Origin: Argentina anserina
Lineage: Eukaryota > Streptophyta > Magnoliopsida > Rosales > Rosaceae
Direction: 5' to 3'
Assembly: GCF_933775445.1 (NCBI RefSeq)
Contig: NC_065876.1
Location: forward strand, 27,342,001 to 27,406,000
DNA: 64,000 bases
Shown one piece after another: positions 1 through 12,420 of this stretch; the first letter of the stretch is position 1; every line of letters starts with the position of its first letter. Position numbers and translations under genes: made by a program. The notes beneath the pieces are model-generated. The model had not been told where the DNA came from. It did not search any database and saw only the letters and a program-made list of their open reading frames with translations.

Positions 1-569
1 AAGCTCCACAGTTCTCACCGTGAAGGTGGGAGGGGCTATGAGAAAGAATTCTTAAACGAGGTGATGGCACTAGAAGTCCTAATGTTTTGGTACTGCTTAG
101 CTGCTAGAGCTTGATGCATCTCACTGGACTGCTGTCGCAGTCACAGTCGGATATGTAGCACCAGGTAACTTGAATGTTTTATATGTCACATATGAATCCA
201 TCAATGATTTTGTAACCAACATGTCCCAGTGTGTCTAGATCATTGTTTGCTGCATATCTTAAGTTCTTAACTTTCTACTGTTTACCCTTTTTGGCAGAGC
301 TTGCTTATACATTGAAGGTGACTGAGAAATGTGATGTATACAGCTTCGGAGTGTTGGCGCTTGAAGTGATGAATGGGAAGTACCCTAGTGATCTAATCCG
401 GTCTCTATTATCACCAGCTGCAATCAGAGAAGGAAATTTGCCTGAAGATGTGTGGGACAACCGACTCGAACCTCCTGCCGGTAAAATCCTGGAAGAAATT
501 GTTACTGTCTTAATGCTAGCAGTCGCATGCTTAGATCCAAAATCCACAGTTCAGGCCTACCATGTATGA
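1..569 (+). pseudogene. 3' fragment of an LRR receptor-like kinase pseudogene (MIK2-like)
   Basis: The window opens inside a kinase N-lobe: nt 1-80 read as a Ser/Thr kinase segment ending near NEVMALEVL. The frame then jumps to the activation-segment end (near WTAVAVTVGYVAP, about nt 120-163), so the whole catalytic loop and DFG region are missing. A GT..AG intron fits 164-297, at the same place (between AP and E of APE) as in the two intact kinases downstream. The last exon (298-569) starts [20 protein letters not shown], the standard kinase subdomain VIII-IX. It ends early after a 7-nt insertion relative to the intact gene just before the RPTM motif; the original ending is still readable in the next frame. 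The internal deletion plus frameshift make it non-functional. The 5' part lies outside the window. The family call is firm; the closest paralogue is inferred from similarity to 3,854-7,600. Confidence 0.85.
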
Positions 570-1402
570 CGTTTCTCAGATTATAGCAATGTAGATATCT
601 CAAACAGACTTGGACAAGTACAAGGCTCAATCCATTTTCGATTATTCAAGGAGCAGAATCTGAACTAGCTTCTTGTTTGTATATTGGCTAGGTATGCAGC
701 TACCAATTAACTGATGTAAATCTTGGTATAGACTCAATTGTATTCAACCTACTGGTAATCTGGGATATAAACATGTAGTTGTACATGTAACATATATATC
801 TAGCAAAGTTTCTAAATACATGTAGTTCTGGTAAATCTCTAGTTATATACTTATATTGTAGACTTGGACTTGGATTCTTGACTATGTTGTAGAGTAATTA
901 TGTGATTTCTCCTCTTCAAAAGCCAGTAGTGCCTTATTTCAGTACAAGATATTTGGTAGAAGTCTCTGTCATCTTGGTTTTTCAGCAAAAGACAATATCA
1001 CATAGTCAAATAAAATGGCTTGAAAGTTTAAGCAGCCACTAAAGAAAATGAAGCAGAAGAATAAACTCCGGAACAAACAAAGCCAAATCGTTCCCACTGC
1101 TAAAAGATACCGTTCTCTTTTATCACTAGTTCATGATCTGAACTGGCTGGTTTGGTAGTCTCATTTAAACTTCAGAGAGAAAATCCATTGTCTACAATGT
1201 CGATATACCAATTCTAAGTAAACAAGAAAACGAACAAATATTTCCGAAAGACTTTGACACGAGTGTGCATGGATTATTCCAAAGTCTTCAGTCTGCCTTC
1301 TCCCATTTTCAACCATAATACAAGCACGGCCCAAGAATAATATAATGGCATTACAAATGAAGCAGCACATAAGCCACAACATTGTATACCATAACAAAAG
1401 CC

Positions 1403-2634
1403 ATGAGAACTTCTGCAGCTTATGATATGGTATGTACAGTAGCTTGCCTTATTCTGTATGTTCGTTTGATCACTAAACCAATATTTACCTCTGATTCTGC
1501 TTCTACTGAAACCAATGCTCTTTTAAAATGGAAAGCCAGCTTCCAAAATCAAACACAACTGCACATTCTGACCTCATGTTACTAAAGAAAAACACAAGCC
1601 AACAAACCAAGCAAACAGACATCCACCTCCAGGAAATTGAATCGCTTTCAATATAATTTTTTGATGGCAGATTATTGTATATTGAAATCGTAAAAGCAAC
1701 TGAGAATTTTGATGCTGCTTATTGTTTTGAAAAGGGAGGATGTGGAAGCGTTTATAAAGCAAAGCTTCCCCGAAGAGGTGGTAGCTGTAAAGAAACTCCA
1801 CAGTCCATGTGATGGTGAGGGGAGCTTGAAAAAGGGTTTTTAAGTGAGGTAAGGGCATTGACGGAGATTCGTCATGGAAACAATGCGAAGCTCCTTGGTT
1901 TCTGTTCACATACCAGGAACTCTATATTGGTTTACGAGTACCTTGAAACGGGTAGCTTGTTTTCACTCGTGCAATGAAGAAGAAGCTACGAATTGGGTTG
2001 GAGTAAAAGGGCGAAAATCATTAAAGGTGTTGCCCATGGCTTATCCTACATGCATAATGATGTGCCCCCCCCCCCTTGCTAGATGCCGACTATGAGGCTT
2101 GCATCTGAGACTTTGGACAGCTAAGCGTCTAGTTGGATACATGGCACCAGGTAATATGTACAACAGTACTGATTCCTTACTACTCAGGATGATAAGTTAA
2201 GTTGTTAGACTATCATCTAAATTACACAAATCAGAATACCCTGACCTAAGCTCTCTGATCATCTTTTCTCCTAATTCTTCGTATCAAATGTGAATAGTGC
2301 ATGAATATCTTATATGTCTCTCTTTCTGTCTACATAAGTTTTATATACTTCGTTCTCAATTTTACCCTTTCTGGCAGAGCTGGCTTACACAATGAAAGTA
2401 ATCACGAAATGTGATGTGTACAGCTTCGGCGTGTTTGCATTTGAAGTGATGAAGGGGAAGTATCCTAGCAATCTAGTTGGGTTAACCTCATCACCAGCAA
2501 CCAGGGAAGCCGCAACGTGGGAGCCTATGTGGGATGTTCGCCTCGAACCTCCCACGGGTAAAGTTCTGAAAGAAGTTAACACTAGCAACCCCATGCTTAC
2601 ACGAAAACCCACAGTTAAGGCCTTCCATGTATGA
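1403..2634 (+). pseudogene. LRR receptor-like kinase pseudogene lacking the LRR domain
   Basis: ATG at 1403, in the same AGCCATGA context as the intact genes, begins a signal-peptide-like segment followed by the family LRR N-terminal cap ([13 protein letters not shown]). A stop follows at about 1583. The LRR and transmembrane region is gone: at about 1675 the frame resumes in the kinase N-lobe (ATENFDAAYCFEKGGCGSVYKAKLP) and is frameshifted at the position of the VAVKK lysine. Near 2065-2075 an 11-base C run replaces the sequence expected to encode the HRD catalytic loop. A stop stands just before the DFG segment (about 2107). An intron fits 2151-2377, and the last exon (2378-2634) starts [19 protein letters not shown] and ends with the same 7-nt frameshift as the fragment at 1-569. 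It is clearly dead. It could be one broken gene or a product of unequal crossing over. Confidence 0.85.
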
Positions 2635-3853
2635 AATTTCCCAGATTATAACAATGCCAATCCTCCATAGCTCTAATGTATGATGCATTACACATTCATT
2701 ACACATTCAAATCTCCATTGTATAAAACTCAACTTTGTATTCAAATATTCAATACCCATTTATGGAAATGATCATGTACAAGTATATAAAGATGCAATCT
2801 TCGTAGGAGTGCTATAACAAGAACAGCCAAGACTCAATCTTTAACAAAGTTCTACCTACAATAGCTATTACTAGAAAGTAACAAGTTTATATGAAAAACT
2901 ATGACTGAATCTGAATATGGGCATGAGGAGAAAGCTTACCCAGTTCTGGTTTGAAAGGTTGGGTCTTTCATTCTAGCCTTGATGAGTTCTGGTGGTCTGC
3001 AAATCATGGCAGACTGGTGAGTTGAGCAAATCACAACCTTCTCCAAACTGTGAAGTGGGGGAATCTAATTTGTCATTTGTGTGTTATACAGAAGACTAAC
3101 AACATTTTCCCAACGATGTTCTGTCGGGAAAGAGACCTTTTTCTTGAGAGGTTCAAAACTGCTATTGCAAAACTTGGAAGTTTAACTAAAACCATTCTGA
3201 GAAGTTTATCTATGTCTTAGACAAAGGTTATTGCAAACTTTCTCGTCTATGTAGGACATGCTTGAATTTGTTTCTAAACCAAATTGTGTCTTTACAGGGA
3301 GAGGTTTCAAGAAGAGGATTATTGGATTCTCCTCCCCTTATTGTTTTTTTTTTCCACAAAGAAGAGTGAGTAGAAATGTGCGACAAAGATTTTGTAAAGG
3401 AACTGGGATTGTATTGTTGTTGGCAAATTACAAAATCAGCAACACAAGTGACAAGACTTGAGGTCTTGCATCAAGGCCAAAAATGACTATCCCATTCTCT
3501 TCTAGAATTTCTACTTAGACTTGAGTGACGTTCAATCAAAGTCAATATGGCATTATAAAATGATGTACGTCAAGCTTTGAGGCTTCAACCAACCTCGTTT
3601 ATCAAATATCATAAAAGTATGAAAACAGTAGTTTACATTCAAAAAGATAGGCGAAGACTTTGACAAAAGTGACCAAATTCCGACCATTACAGACTCTAGA
3701 TTTCACACCTTCATAGCACTCATAATGTCAATAAACAATGATAAGAGACAGACTTGCATAGACGTTTCAATTCCCAACTCTGATGAATGAGACGGGCATT
3801 GTTTTTACAAACAAGACCATTGATCAAAATCCTTTTTGCGGTATAGGCAAGCC
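2635..3853. other. Intergenic region upstream of the first intact kinase
   Basis: No coding region recognised. It holds the 3' flank of the preceding pseudogene and the presumed promoter of the kinase at 3,854. A TATAAAA-like string lies near 3,555, about 300 nt before the ATG, too far to call confidently as the TATA box. The short open frame at 3,258-3,461 has no family resemblance I can see. Confidence 0.5.
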
Positions 3854-6800
3854 ATGAAACCTGCAACTTACTTTGATCATGTATGCTCCCTAGCTTGCAT
3901 TATCTTGTTTCTTGAGTTGGTTTCATCACCAAAACTTGCTTATGCGGATTCCACTACGCAGGCAGAAGCCCTTCTCAAATGGAAATCCAGCTTTCTGAAT
4001 CAAACCGGGAATAACAATCTCACCTCGTGGACTTCTTTCCCCGGTAACGCCACCAATTCATCAAGTGCATGTAATGTTTGGACCGGTATTTCGTGCAATG
4101 CTGCCAGAAGTGTCAACCGGAACAACCTTACTAATTCTGGTATAAAAGGTACACTGCATGAACTCTCATTCCAGTCCTTCCCTGATCTTGAATATGTTGA
4201 CCTCAGTGCTAATGAACTTTTCGACACCATCCCACCTCAGATTAGTTCCCTCTCCAAACTTATCTACTTTGATGTGTCCTATAATCAGTTAACTGGGATC
4301 ATACCAACAGAAATTGGTCTCCTAACAAATCTTCAAGTCCTCCACCTAAACGGAAACCAGTTAAATGGCTCAATTCCTGAAGAAATGAGCCAGCTCAAAT
4401 CTCTTTATGAGGTTGCTCTCAACACTAACAACCTAGAAGGGTCCATTCCAGCCTTCTTGGGTAATTTTACCAACATGACAAATTTGTATCTCTTTGGAAA
4501 TCAGCTTTCTGGTGCCATTCCTCCAGAAATCGGAAACCTATCGAAATTGGTAGAATTGTACTTGGATGATAACCATTTAACAGGACCTATCCCTCCAAGT
4601 TTTGGAAACTTGGAAAATCTAACTGTCTTGTACTTGGCCTACAACAACCTTTCTGGTTCTATCCATTCAGATATAGGAAAGATGAAGTCCCTTGTGCAAC
4701 TGAGCATTCAATCAAACAATCTTTCTGGTTCAATCCCGGCATCCATAGGTGATCTGCCAAACCTCACCCTTCTTTATCTCTATACAAACAAACTTTCTGG
4801 CAGTATTCCCAAGGAAATAGGGAACTTGAAATCTATGGTGGATCTACAATTGAGTCAGAATCAACTAAATGGCTCGCTTCCATCTTCACTGGGTAACTTG
4901 AGCAATTTAGCTAGCTTGTTCCTCCGTGACAACCAACTTTCCGGCTCTATCCCGCAAGAAATAGGAAATCTCACTGAGCTGACAATTGTGCAATTGGATA
5001 CCAACCAATTTTCTGGTTATCTGCCCCAAAACATATGCAGAGGTGGATTGCTCCAAAACTTCACAGCATTCGACAATGACTTCATAGGTCCAATCCCTGT
5101 GAGCTTCAAAACTTGCAAGAGCTTATACAGAGTACGTCTCGAAAGGAACCTGCTGACTGGCAATGTATCTCAAGACTTTGGTGTGTATCCAAATCTTGAT
5201 TATATAAATCTAAGCAACAATAAGTTGTATGGTGAAATCTCACAAAGTTGGGGACAATGCCCAAAGTTAACAAGCCTGCTAATTGCTGGTAACAACCTTA
5301 CTGGAAGTATACCAACAGGGATTGGCAATGCAACTCAACTTCAGGTGCTTGATCTCTCTTCCAATTATATAGTTGGTGTGATTCCAGAAGATCTTGGGAG
5401 GCTAAGTTTGGTGAACCTAAAGTTGGATGATAATCAACTTTCTGGTCCTATACCGTCCACATTTGCATCTCTGACTGATCTTGAATACATAGACCTGTCC
5501 ACCAACAAAATCAACGAGTCAATTCCAAGCTTTGTAGGTGAAATGTCCAGACTAATCTACTTGAATCTGAGCAATAACAGGTTCACTCAGCAAATTCCAA
5601 TACAGTTGGGAAACTTGTTTCAAATGTCCCAGCTAGATTTAAGTCATAACTCACTGGAAGGTAACATACCATCAGCAATGAGCAGGCTGCAGAGCTTGGA
5701 GGATCTGAATCTATCCCATAACAATCTTTCCGGAATCATTCCAACATCTTTTGCTCAAATGCCTGGCTTGTTGAACATTGACATGTCCTACAATCAGTTG
5801 CAGGGTGCCATTCCTGACAGCAAAGCATTTCAAAACGCTTCCTTAGAAGGCAACAATGGATTATGCGGCAATGTTGTAGGACTGCAACCCTGCAATCCAT
5901 CTTCAGGAAATAAAAGTACCTCAAACAAGGATAGAAAGCTAGTGTTTTTAATTGTTTTCCCTATTCTGGGAGTACTTTTACTTGCTTTACTAGGAATTGC
6001 CTTGATAAGAAGAAGAAGAAGAAGCAGGAGACAGAAATACCAACACGCTGAAGCGAGCTATGTGCAGAATTATGAAGTCTTTGCAATAGCCAATTTCGAT
6101 GGAAGAAACATGTATGCAGAAATCATGGAGGCAACGGACAGTTTTGGCACTGCATATTGCATTGGGAAGGGTGGATATGGAACCGTCTACAAGGCAAAGC
6201 TACCATCTGGCAGCATAGTTGCGGTGAAGAAAGTCTATCCATTACATGATAGTGAGGAGGCATCTCAGGAGTTTCTGAATGAGATAAGGGCACTACTGGA
6301 GATACGACACAGAAACATTGTGAAACTTCTTGGCTTTTGTTCAAATGTGCATCACTCCTTTTTGGTGTACGAATATCTAGAAAAGGGAAGCCTCTCTGCA
6401 AACTTGAGCAAAGAATTAGAAGCAAAGAAACTGAACTGGAGTATAAGAGTGAACATAGTCAAGGGCGTGGCTCACGCTTTATCGTATATGCATCATGATT
6501 GTGTGCTACCTATTGTGCATCGAGACATATCAAGCAACAACATTTTGCTGAATGATGACTATGAGCCCTGTGTTGCGGACTTTGGCACTGCCAAGCTTTT
6601 ATATCCAGACTCATCAAATTGGACAGCCCCTGCAGGAACATACGGATACATAGCCCCAGGTAAACTAACTAGCTGTTTCTTTTTCTAAATTCTCATTTAA
6701 GTCTTAATATCTATGTAGCACCGACACTTCTAAGGTTGGAGTGTCGAAGTGTCCGACACTTCCCGACACTCCGACACGGCCCGACACTTCCCGACACCGT

Positions 6801-7600
6801 GTCCGACACTCCACGTGGCGTGTCATCAATATTGACTTTTTTGACACTTCCCCGACATTTTGACCGACACGCCACATCATAATTCTGATATGTCATGTCA
6901 TCATTTTAGATTATAAAAAATAGAAAAATGAAAACTAAACAGAAAAAAACCCAAATTTTGTTTCAGTCCCATTGTTTTCCCTTTCTTCTTTTCTTAGATT
7001 TATTTGTTTTGAATTGTTATGCAATGGAATGAACTTGAAACTTTAATTTGACATTATTTCATGTATTATATATTTTTTTATACATTAATAAATATATTAA
7101 ATTTTATATAAATTGCCGTGTCGACGCCGTGTCGGGATCTATGTTTTTTAGATTTGCCGTGTCGCGCCGTGTCGGTGTCGCAGTGTCGGTGTCGGTGTCG
7201 GTGCTACATAGCTTAATATCAACCGACTTATGTTTGTTTTCTTTTTGCAGAGCTTGCTTTCACAATGAAGGTAACTGAGAAATGTGATGTTTATAGCTTT
7301 GGAGTGCTGGCACTAGAAGTCCTAATGGGGATGCAACTGGGTGACTTGGTCTCCTCAATTCCGAATCCTTCCGCAAATGAAAACACGTCGTTGATTGATT
7401 TGTTGGACCAACGTCTTCCCCCTCCGACAGCTGATGTGGAAGATGAACTGATAACCATTGCAAGACTAGCAATCCAGTGCAGACATTCCCATCCACAGTC
7501 AAGACCAACAATGCAAATGGTTTCTCAAGTGCTATCATCCCCGAATACATACTCCTACCGACAGCAAGACATTACACTTAAATCAATCATTACCAACTGA
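3854..7600 (+). CDS. LRR receptor-like serine/threonine kinase, MIK2 / At1g35710-like (two exons)
   Basis: Exons 3854-6659 and 7251-7600 (phase-1 intron) give 1,051 residues. An upstream TTG at 3836 is in frame, but the ATG at 3854 directly precedes the signal peptide (about residues 1-31, cut after KLAYA). Next come the LRR N-terminal cap (ALLKWKSSF...), about 23 plant-type LRRs (LxxLxLxxNxLxGxIP) to about residue 655, and a C-terminal cap with GLCGN. A single membrane helix (about 698-718, [20 protein letters not shown]) is followed by an Arg-rich stop-transfer stretch. The kinase has GKGGYG, the VAVKK lysine, [14 protein letters not shown] and AP|E, so all key residues are present and it is an RD kinase. 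By family it should sit in the plasma membrane and sense a peptide or cell-wall cue; MIK2 perceives SCOOP peptides, but the ligand here is unknown. The intron carries a hAT element; without it and one target-site copy the intron would be 82 nt. Confidence 0.93.
6711..7211. mobile_element. Non-autonomous hAT-type DNA transposon inside the kinase intron
   Basis: The element starts CTATGTAGCACCGACAC and ends with its exact inverse, giving 17-bp perfect terminal inverted repeats. It is flanked by a perfect 8-bp target-site duplication, CTTAATAT (6703-6710 and 7212-7219). An 8-bp duplication and short terminal repeats are hallmarks of the hAT superfamily. The 501-bp element has no transposase frame. 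Its subterminal regions are packed with short direct and inverted copies of a GTGTCGG / CCGACAC motif, probable transposase-binding repeats. It lies wholly within the intron (6660-7250), leaving donor GTAAAC and acceptor TTTTTGCAG intact. Confidence 0.92.
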
Positions 7601-9234
7601 TTTGTCCATTTTCTTTCCATATGGCTCGTCAGAGTACAAACAGATGATCTTTGTTTATACCATATATATAGTGATTTATGTACTTCTGTGTTTATATCAA
7701 ATACAATATCTACATTTCAGGGGTTTCTTTTGGCAGTAAGTTTTGACCCATCACTATGTTAGTTCAATGAGGACCAACTAAGCAAGTACATATATACACA
7801 ACATTGCAATATATCTATCTATCTTATTTGATTCCCCATATGAATTCAGACCCGTGTTCTATGATCTGGGCGTTAGAAGTGTATTGAGTTGAATCGAATT
7901 CTACAAAGAGATACGAGAAACGGGAATGTAAATACAGGAGAATTTGATGAATAAGTGCAAGTCCTAACTCATTCGCAAGCAGCTATGGTGGAGAAGTGGA
8001 GAGGGAGCTGCCCTGTTGCTCCGAGATTTCATTGTCTTTCCTCATAGCTGGGAGCTTCTCCCGGTCCCAAACAAAGGTCATTTAAATTTCTTCAAAAAAT
8101 ATCTCTACTTCTGATAATGAAATTATTAAAGCAGGCTCAACAAGACAATCCAACCTAAAGCCATACATAAACATAATTAACATTTTTTTTGTTTGAAACG
8201 TAACGCGTCTAACAAACCGCTCAATATGTTTTTTTTTCAGAACACGCAATTTCTTTCATTATTTTTTTTCCATGTAGTTTTAGTTTTACGTAATAGCACA
8301 TATGTTTGTTTGTGAGAATTATGTGATAGATGGTTAATTTTGAAATTCGTTTTTTGATAATATTTTGAGTGTTGCCTTTATAGTAGTAAAGCATCTTGGG
8401 TGCAAATTCTTACTGGCCAAAAATAAAATGTACATAAAAGTCTTCCATTCGTAGAGTATAGTCCAGAAGGGCAAAATATACAGTCTCTGAATCTCAGATT
8501 AAACAATGTCTATATCTAGCATCATATTGTCATATGTCTTGCAAAAATTTGAATAAGGAAATTTTCTACCACATTCTTGTGTGCACAATGTAATTTTATA
8601 TTTTTTGTTGTTGGACAATTGATGCTATATTTTATCCAGTGTACAACATGAAAATTCTATAATACAGCGCTGCATACAATGCAGCGTGAATAGTGACTAT
8701 GAACGGTAGTTATGTACAATAAACAGTAAACAATAAAAAAGTGTAAAATCTAGATAGTAAAAATTTATTACTACTCTATTATGAACCTATCTTTGTTTTC
8801 CTCAGAACTATCCTTCAACATGTCAATAATTTTCACCTAAATGACATTCTTGTCTAAACGGTTACTTTTGGCGGCTGCTGCCCTAGAAAGTAAAAACTGA
8901 GTTCAAAATAAAGCATAATAAACACAGATGAAAAATACAAATGCTCATATGCAATGCTAGAAAATTTCAAGTAAAACTAAATATTTTTGCGACCGATTTT
9001 AGAGCACTAGATAAAGTTTATTTATTCAACATAAATACAAATATAAAAACTTAGATCCTTCCTCTTAGGTAAACAACTATAGATGTTTAACTACTCATAA
9101 TTAAAATACAAACTTACTTGAAAAATGTACTCCACACCAGATTTATAAAGCAGAAGGATATTTGTAATTATTAAGCACACTCACACTCACACTCAAGCTA
9201 TCCATACACTCTTATTCTCAAAACAACTATCGAT
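7601..9234. other. Intergenic region, 3' flank of the kinase; source block of a segmental duplication
   Basis: No gene. It is transcribed 3' flank, then AT-rich DNA. Most of 7,600-8,650 reappears in diverged form at about 12,420-12,985 and 14,880-15,035. The piece at about 9,090-9,225 (ACTTACTTG ... AAGCACACTCACACTC) reappears at about 24,560-24,690. Confidence 0.65.
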
Positions 9235-12043
9235 CTGAGATCTTACAGTGGTGATTCCGGCGGTTTCCGGCCGACTTGGAGTGAACTGCAGGTATGGTTA
9301 CGATCTCCACCTTATGATCTACGTTTTTGTTGTTGGAAGATTGTTGATTTGATGAAGTTTGGGCGGAGATGGTGGTGGCGCGTGTGCCACCGTCTAGGGC
9401 GGCACGTGGGAGCATATGAGGGCGGCATGGACTAAGTAATAGGCTTAGGACAGTGTAGGAAGGAAATTGCTGGGTTTTAGGGGCTGCAAGTGAGGTCACG
9501 CGCGACAGCTTGGGCGGCTAGTGAGCCCCATGTGTGACTACTTTGTTATGCTATTAGGTGACCGAAAAAATAGTGTTTGTGTGAACAATGTTTTCGTGAA
9601 CAGTGTTTTACTGTAATTAATAATCACATGTTGGTTTACGGGTCGTTTTTAAGCACTTTGTTATGCTCTTTGGTGATCGATGAAACAAGTGAGCGAATCA
9701 CGTTCGGTGTCGTAGAAGTTGCACGGATGAAATAAGGTGAGTAAATCTCACTATGACAAGTCTATACTTGGCGGTGATTCATATTTATGATTTCTTAAAA
9801 AGAGTGAACTGTTACATCTATGTAATATAGTGGGTTGTGTATGTGTACAAAATTTTTAAATACGATACATATATATGGGTTTCTATATTATATAATGTTA
9901 CGGTTTTTATTTAAATTATGAGATTGTATTGTTTTCGATTAATTGTGGCGAATAGGCCCGGAAGGGAGATAACGTACCTTTTGGTATAATGGATCATTAC
10001 AGTGACTATATATAGATTGTTATACAAAAGTCGCTTGGTTGTAAGTACATAAACATCAATGGATTGTTATATTGTACGTGGTTTTAACATTGAGTCTTGT
10101 TAAAACGTTTTTTGGTATTCGGACGTTGTAGGCATTAAATCGGAACCAAGCATTGGCCGGGTGTTGGTTATGATCAGTATATTGCATGAGGGGTAACAGA
10201 TGGGTTGCCTAGGTCTCATGAGTACCCATGTTTTTAAATGATACTTGGTAACATATGGGTTGCCCAGTGTCTCATGAGTACACATATTTTTAAATAATAT
10301 TGGGTAACCAACATTTTATCTCATGAGTACACATGTCTTAAAATGTTATATGTTATATTTCCTTTGTATATTATGTATGTTATAATATTGGTTTACTCAT
10401 ACGAGCTGCAAAGCTTACCAGGTTTGTGTTTACAATCCCTGTGCACCAAAACGATAGTGTAGAGGATAATGCTGTAGGTGAGGATTAGTAGGCTCGAAGA
10501 GCTTACACGGAGTATTACTGAGGGTTTCCTTCTTCTGTTTGTGGTGAGGATTGAGTGAATATTACATTTCCAATTATTTTAATACTTGAGTGTATAAACT
10601 GGGAATGTATTATTCAAGTCAACTGAGTCGTACTGTGAATTCAGTTTCGATACACTGTTGTTGTAAGATGATTTCATTATATTTGAGATTGTTTTAGAGT
10701 TATTATGGCTTCAAATTTGAATTTTTATCATTCGAAATTTCGGAGTTGTGACAACTATAGCTTTTGGTTAAGTGATATTATTGTTATTGAGGTCATGATC
10801 AGGTCTAGAAAGTTGATATGGTTCTTACATATCTTCCTTATTTATTTATATTGATGGTGAAATAGAAATGGGTGTCCATACTATGCGACAAGTTTTGAAG
10901 ATAATAGTAAAAATGAGTATTGATCGATATTGCATTGTCAATTTGTATTTGTTGAAAGCGTGTTTCTGCTTTGATTTGGTCAATGATGGTGAATTCTCGA
11001 ATTAAACAATTTATTATTCGTCGTGATTATATATGACTGTACTCAAGTCATTAATGACTATTATGTCGGACTAGGGACTCCCGTTACTCGGTAAACGGAA
11101 TTGAAAAACTTGTGATTCTTAAAGTACGCGAGAGAAGGCATTGGAATCCAGGTAGGACTTCATTATTTATCTCGATTAGAGCTTTCCACATTTTTATTTA
11201 TAAATGGTGCATGTTGTGGTTTGGTTGTTTTATATATAAATGTATTAACCAAACCACCGAGAGATGTGATGGTTTAAGAGCGAGGGGTGACACTGACTTC
11301 ATTGGGTTCGATCCTTTAAACCTCCGAAAGGTTTAGTTACACTGGTCATGTGGGTTCCGATCTCAATGACGGGCTCGAAACATGTGTGTAGCTTGGTAGC
11401 GAACGCTCTTGCTACGCTTACCTGTTACAGTATACCTAAGGTAAAGCCGTGTAGTTGGTCTATAAGATCGGCCATCAATTACTATTTGGATATTGGGCCC
11501 GTGTATTAAGAACCTTGCACTTATTCTCGAGTCAAAACATGTTTATGAAAGTTTGTCATTCTTTGATTCTTAAAATTGGTTTTACACTAGTATGACAAAT
11601 ATATGTTTTCAAAACTAATCGAGATATCCTACATCAATGTGTCTACAGTACTGCGCACTGGTACGTGATAGTGGAAGATGTGGCAGAGTGGTGTTATTCA
11701 AGTTGATTAAACAGTATCTCAGTTTTCATTGGAAATCTTATTTCCTTATTTGTAATCTCCAAAACTCCGGTAAAGCTAGTGTTGTTTAGCTTTATTAAAA
11801 TTCTTTCTAAAATTTCGTTAATTCGAGTTATCAGCTATCTCAAGTTCTGAACGAACAAATGTATTCCAAGAATAAATGATTTTCACCTCAAAATTATTAT
11901 AAAGCTTTCACTGCGTTACTTTATATTTTTTATACAAATTATCTTGTGTTTTTTTTTAAATGTAAATCAGGTTTATGTTTTATCGACTGGCGGTACTGTG
12001 ATCGACGTGCTTAAGCTGTTGAGATGTTGTTTGAGGTATTACA
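9235..12043 (-). mobile_element. Degenerate gypsy-like LTR (truncated)
   Basis: This stretch is a diverged reverse-complement relative of the solo LTR at 32,485-35,283. Matching landmarks in inverted order are: TTATGCT(C/A)TTTGGTGA ... GTGTCGTAGAAGTTGCACG ... AAGGTGAGTAAATCTCAC (9,650-9,780, against 34,040-34,190 inverted); CATACGAGCTGCAAAGCTTACC ... GTTTACAATCCC (10,398-10,445, against 32,815-32,870 inverted); and a TCATGAGTAC-containing tandem repeat at 10,190-10,345. The right end (GAGGTATTACA, 12,043) fits the expected TNACA terminus. The left end lacks the TGTAATAACCC start, so it is truncated or too diverged. No gag-pol genes are present. The exact left boundary is uncertain. Confidence 0.65.
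10190..10345. repeat. Tandem repeat inside the degenerate LTR
   Basis: About three copies of a 60-70 bp unit containing GGTAAC(A)...TGGGTTGCC...TCTCATGAGTAC(C/A)CAT...TTTTAAAT(G/A)AT. A related unit occurs inverted at 32,930-33,180 in the other LTR, so the repeat belongs to the family. Confidence 0.6.
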
Positions 12044-12164
12044 ATTAAGGTCCGTAGAAATGGAATATAAGTAAACCAAATGTCTTCAATGTCCAAATCA
12101 TAATTTGTTAATAGTCCACTAATGTCTCCATCCCTTACATTTCCTTCCTAAATGTCCTAACTGG

Positions 12165-12420
12165 GAAACACCTGGATGATTTGGTCTCCTCAATTCCAAA
12201 TCCTTTAGCAAACCAAAACATGTCACAGATGGATTTGTTGGACCGACAGCTGATGTGGAGATGAACTGATAGCCATTCCAAGACTAGCAATCCAGTGCAG
12301 ACATTTCCATAGTCAGGACCAACAATGCAAATGGTTTCTTAGGTGATGTCGCCCCCAAATACATACTCCTACTAACAGCAGGACATTACACTTAAAATCA
12401 ATCATAAATAAGTAAAATAA
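12165..12420 (+). pseudogene. Broken duplicate of the last exon of the kinase at 3,854-7,600
   Basis: Starting near 12,170 the DNA follows nt 7,335-7,600 of the intact gene closely: GATTTGGTCTCCTCAATTCC, then the LLD(Q/R) segment, the IARLAIQC region, PTMQMVS and the distinctive tail NTYSY..QQDITLK. It has stops at the AITIA position (TGATAG) and in the MVS(Q) segment, and small deletions. Homology continues into the 3' flank (to about 12,985), so this is a DNA-level segmental copy and not a processed pseudogene. Nothing of the LRR or N-lobe region precedes it. Confidence 0.85.

Noticed and set aside
3836..3853. Upstream in-frame TTG start for the first intact kinase
   Set aside because: Nuclear plant genes rarely use TTG, and the ATG at 3,854 is in the same context as in its paralogues and directly precedes the signal peptide.
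11285..11310. GGGTTCGATCC, resembling a tRNA B box
   Set aside because: No matching A box or cloverleaf within 60-100 bp; it lies in a degenerate LTR.
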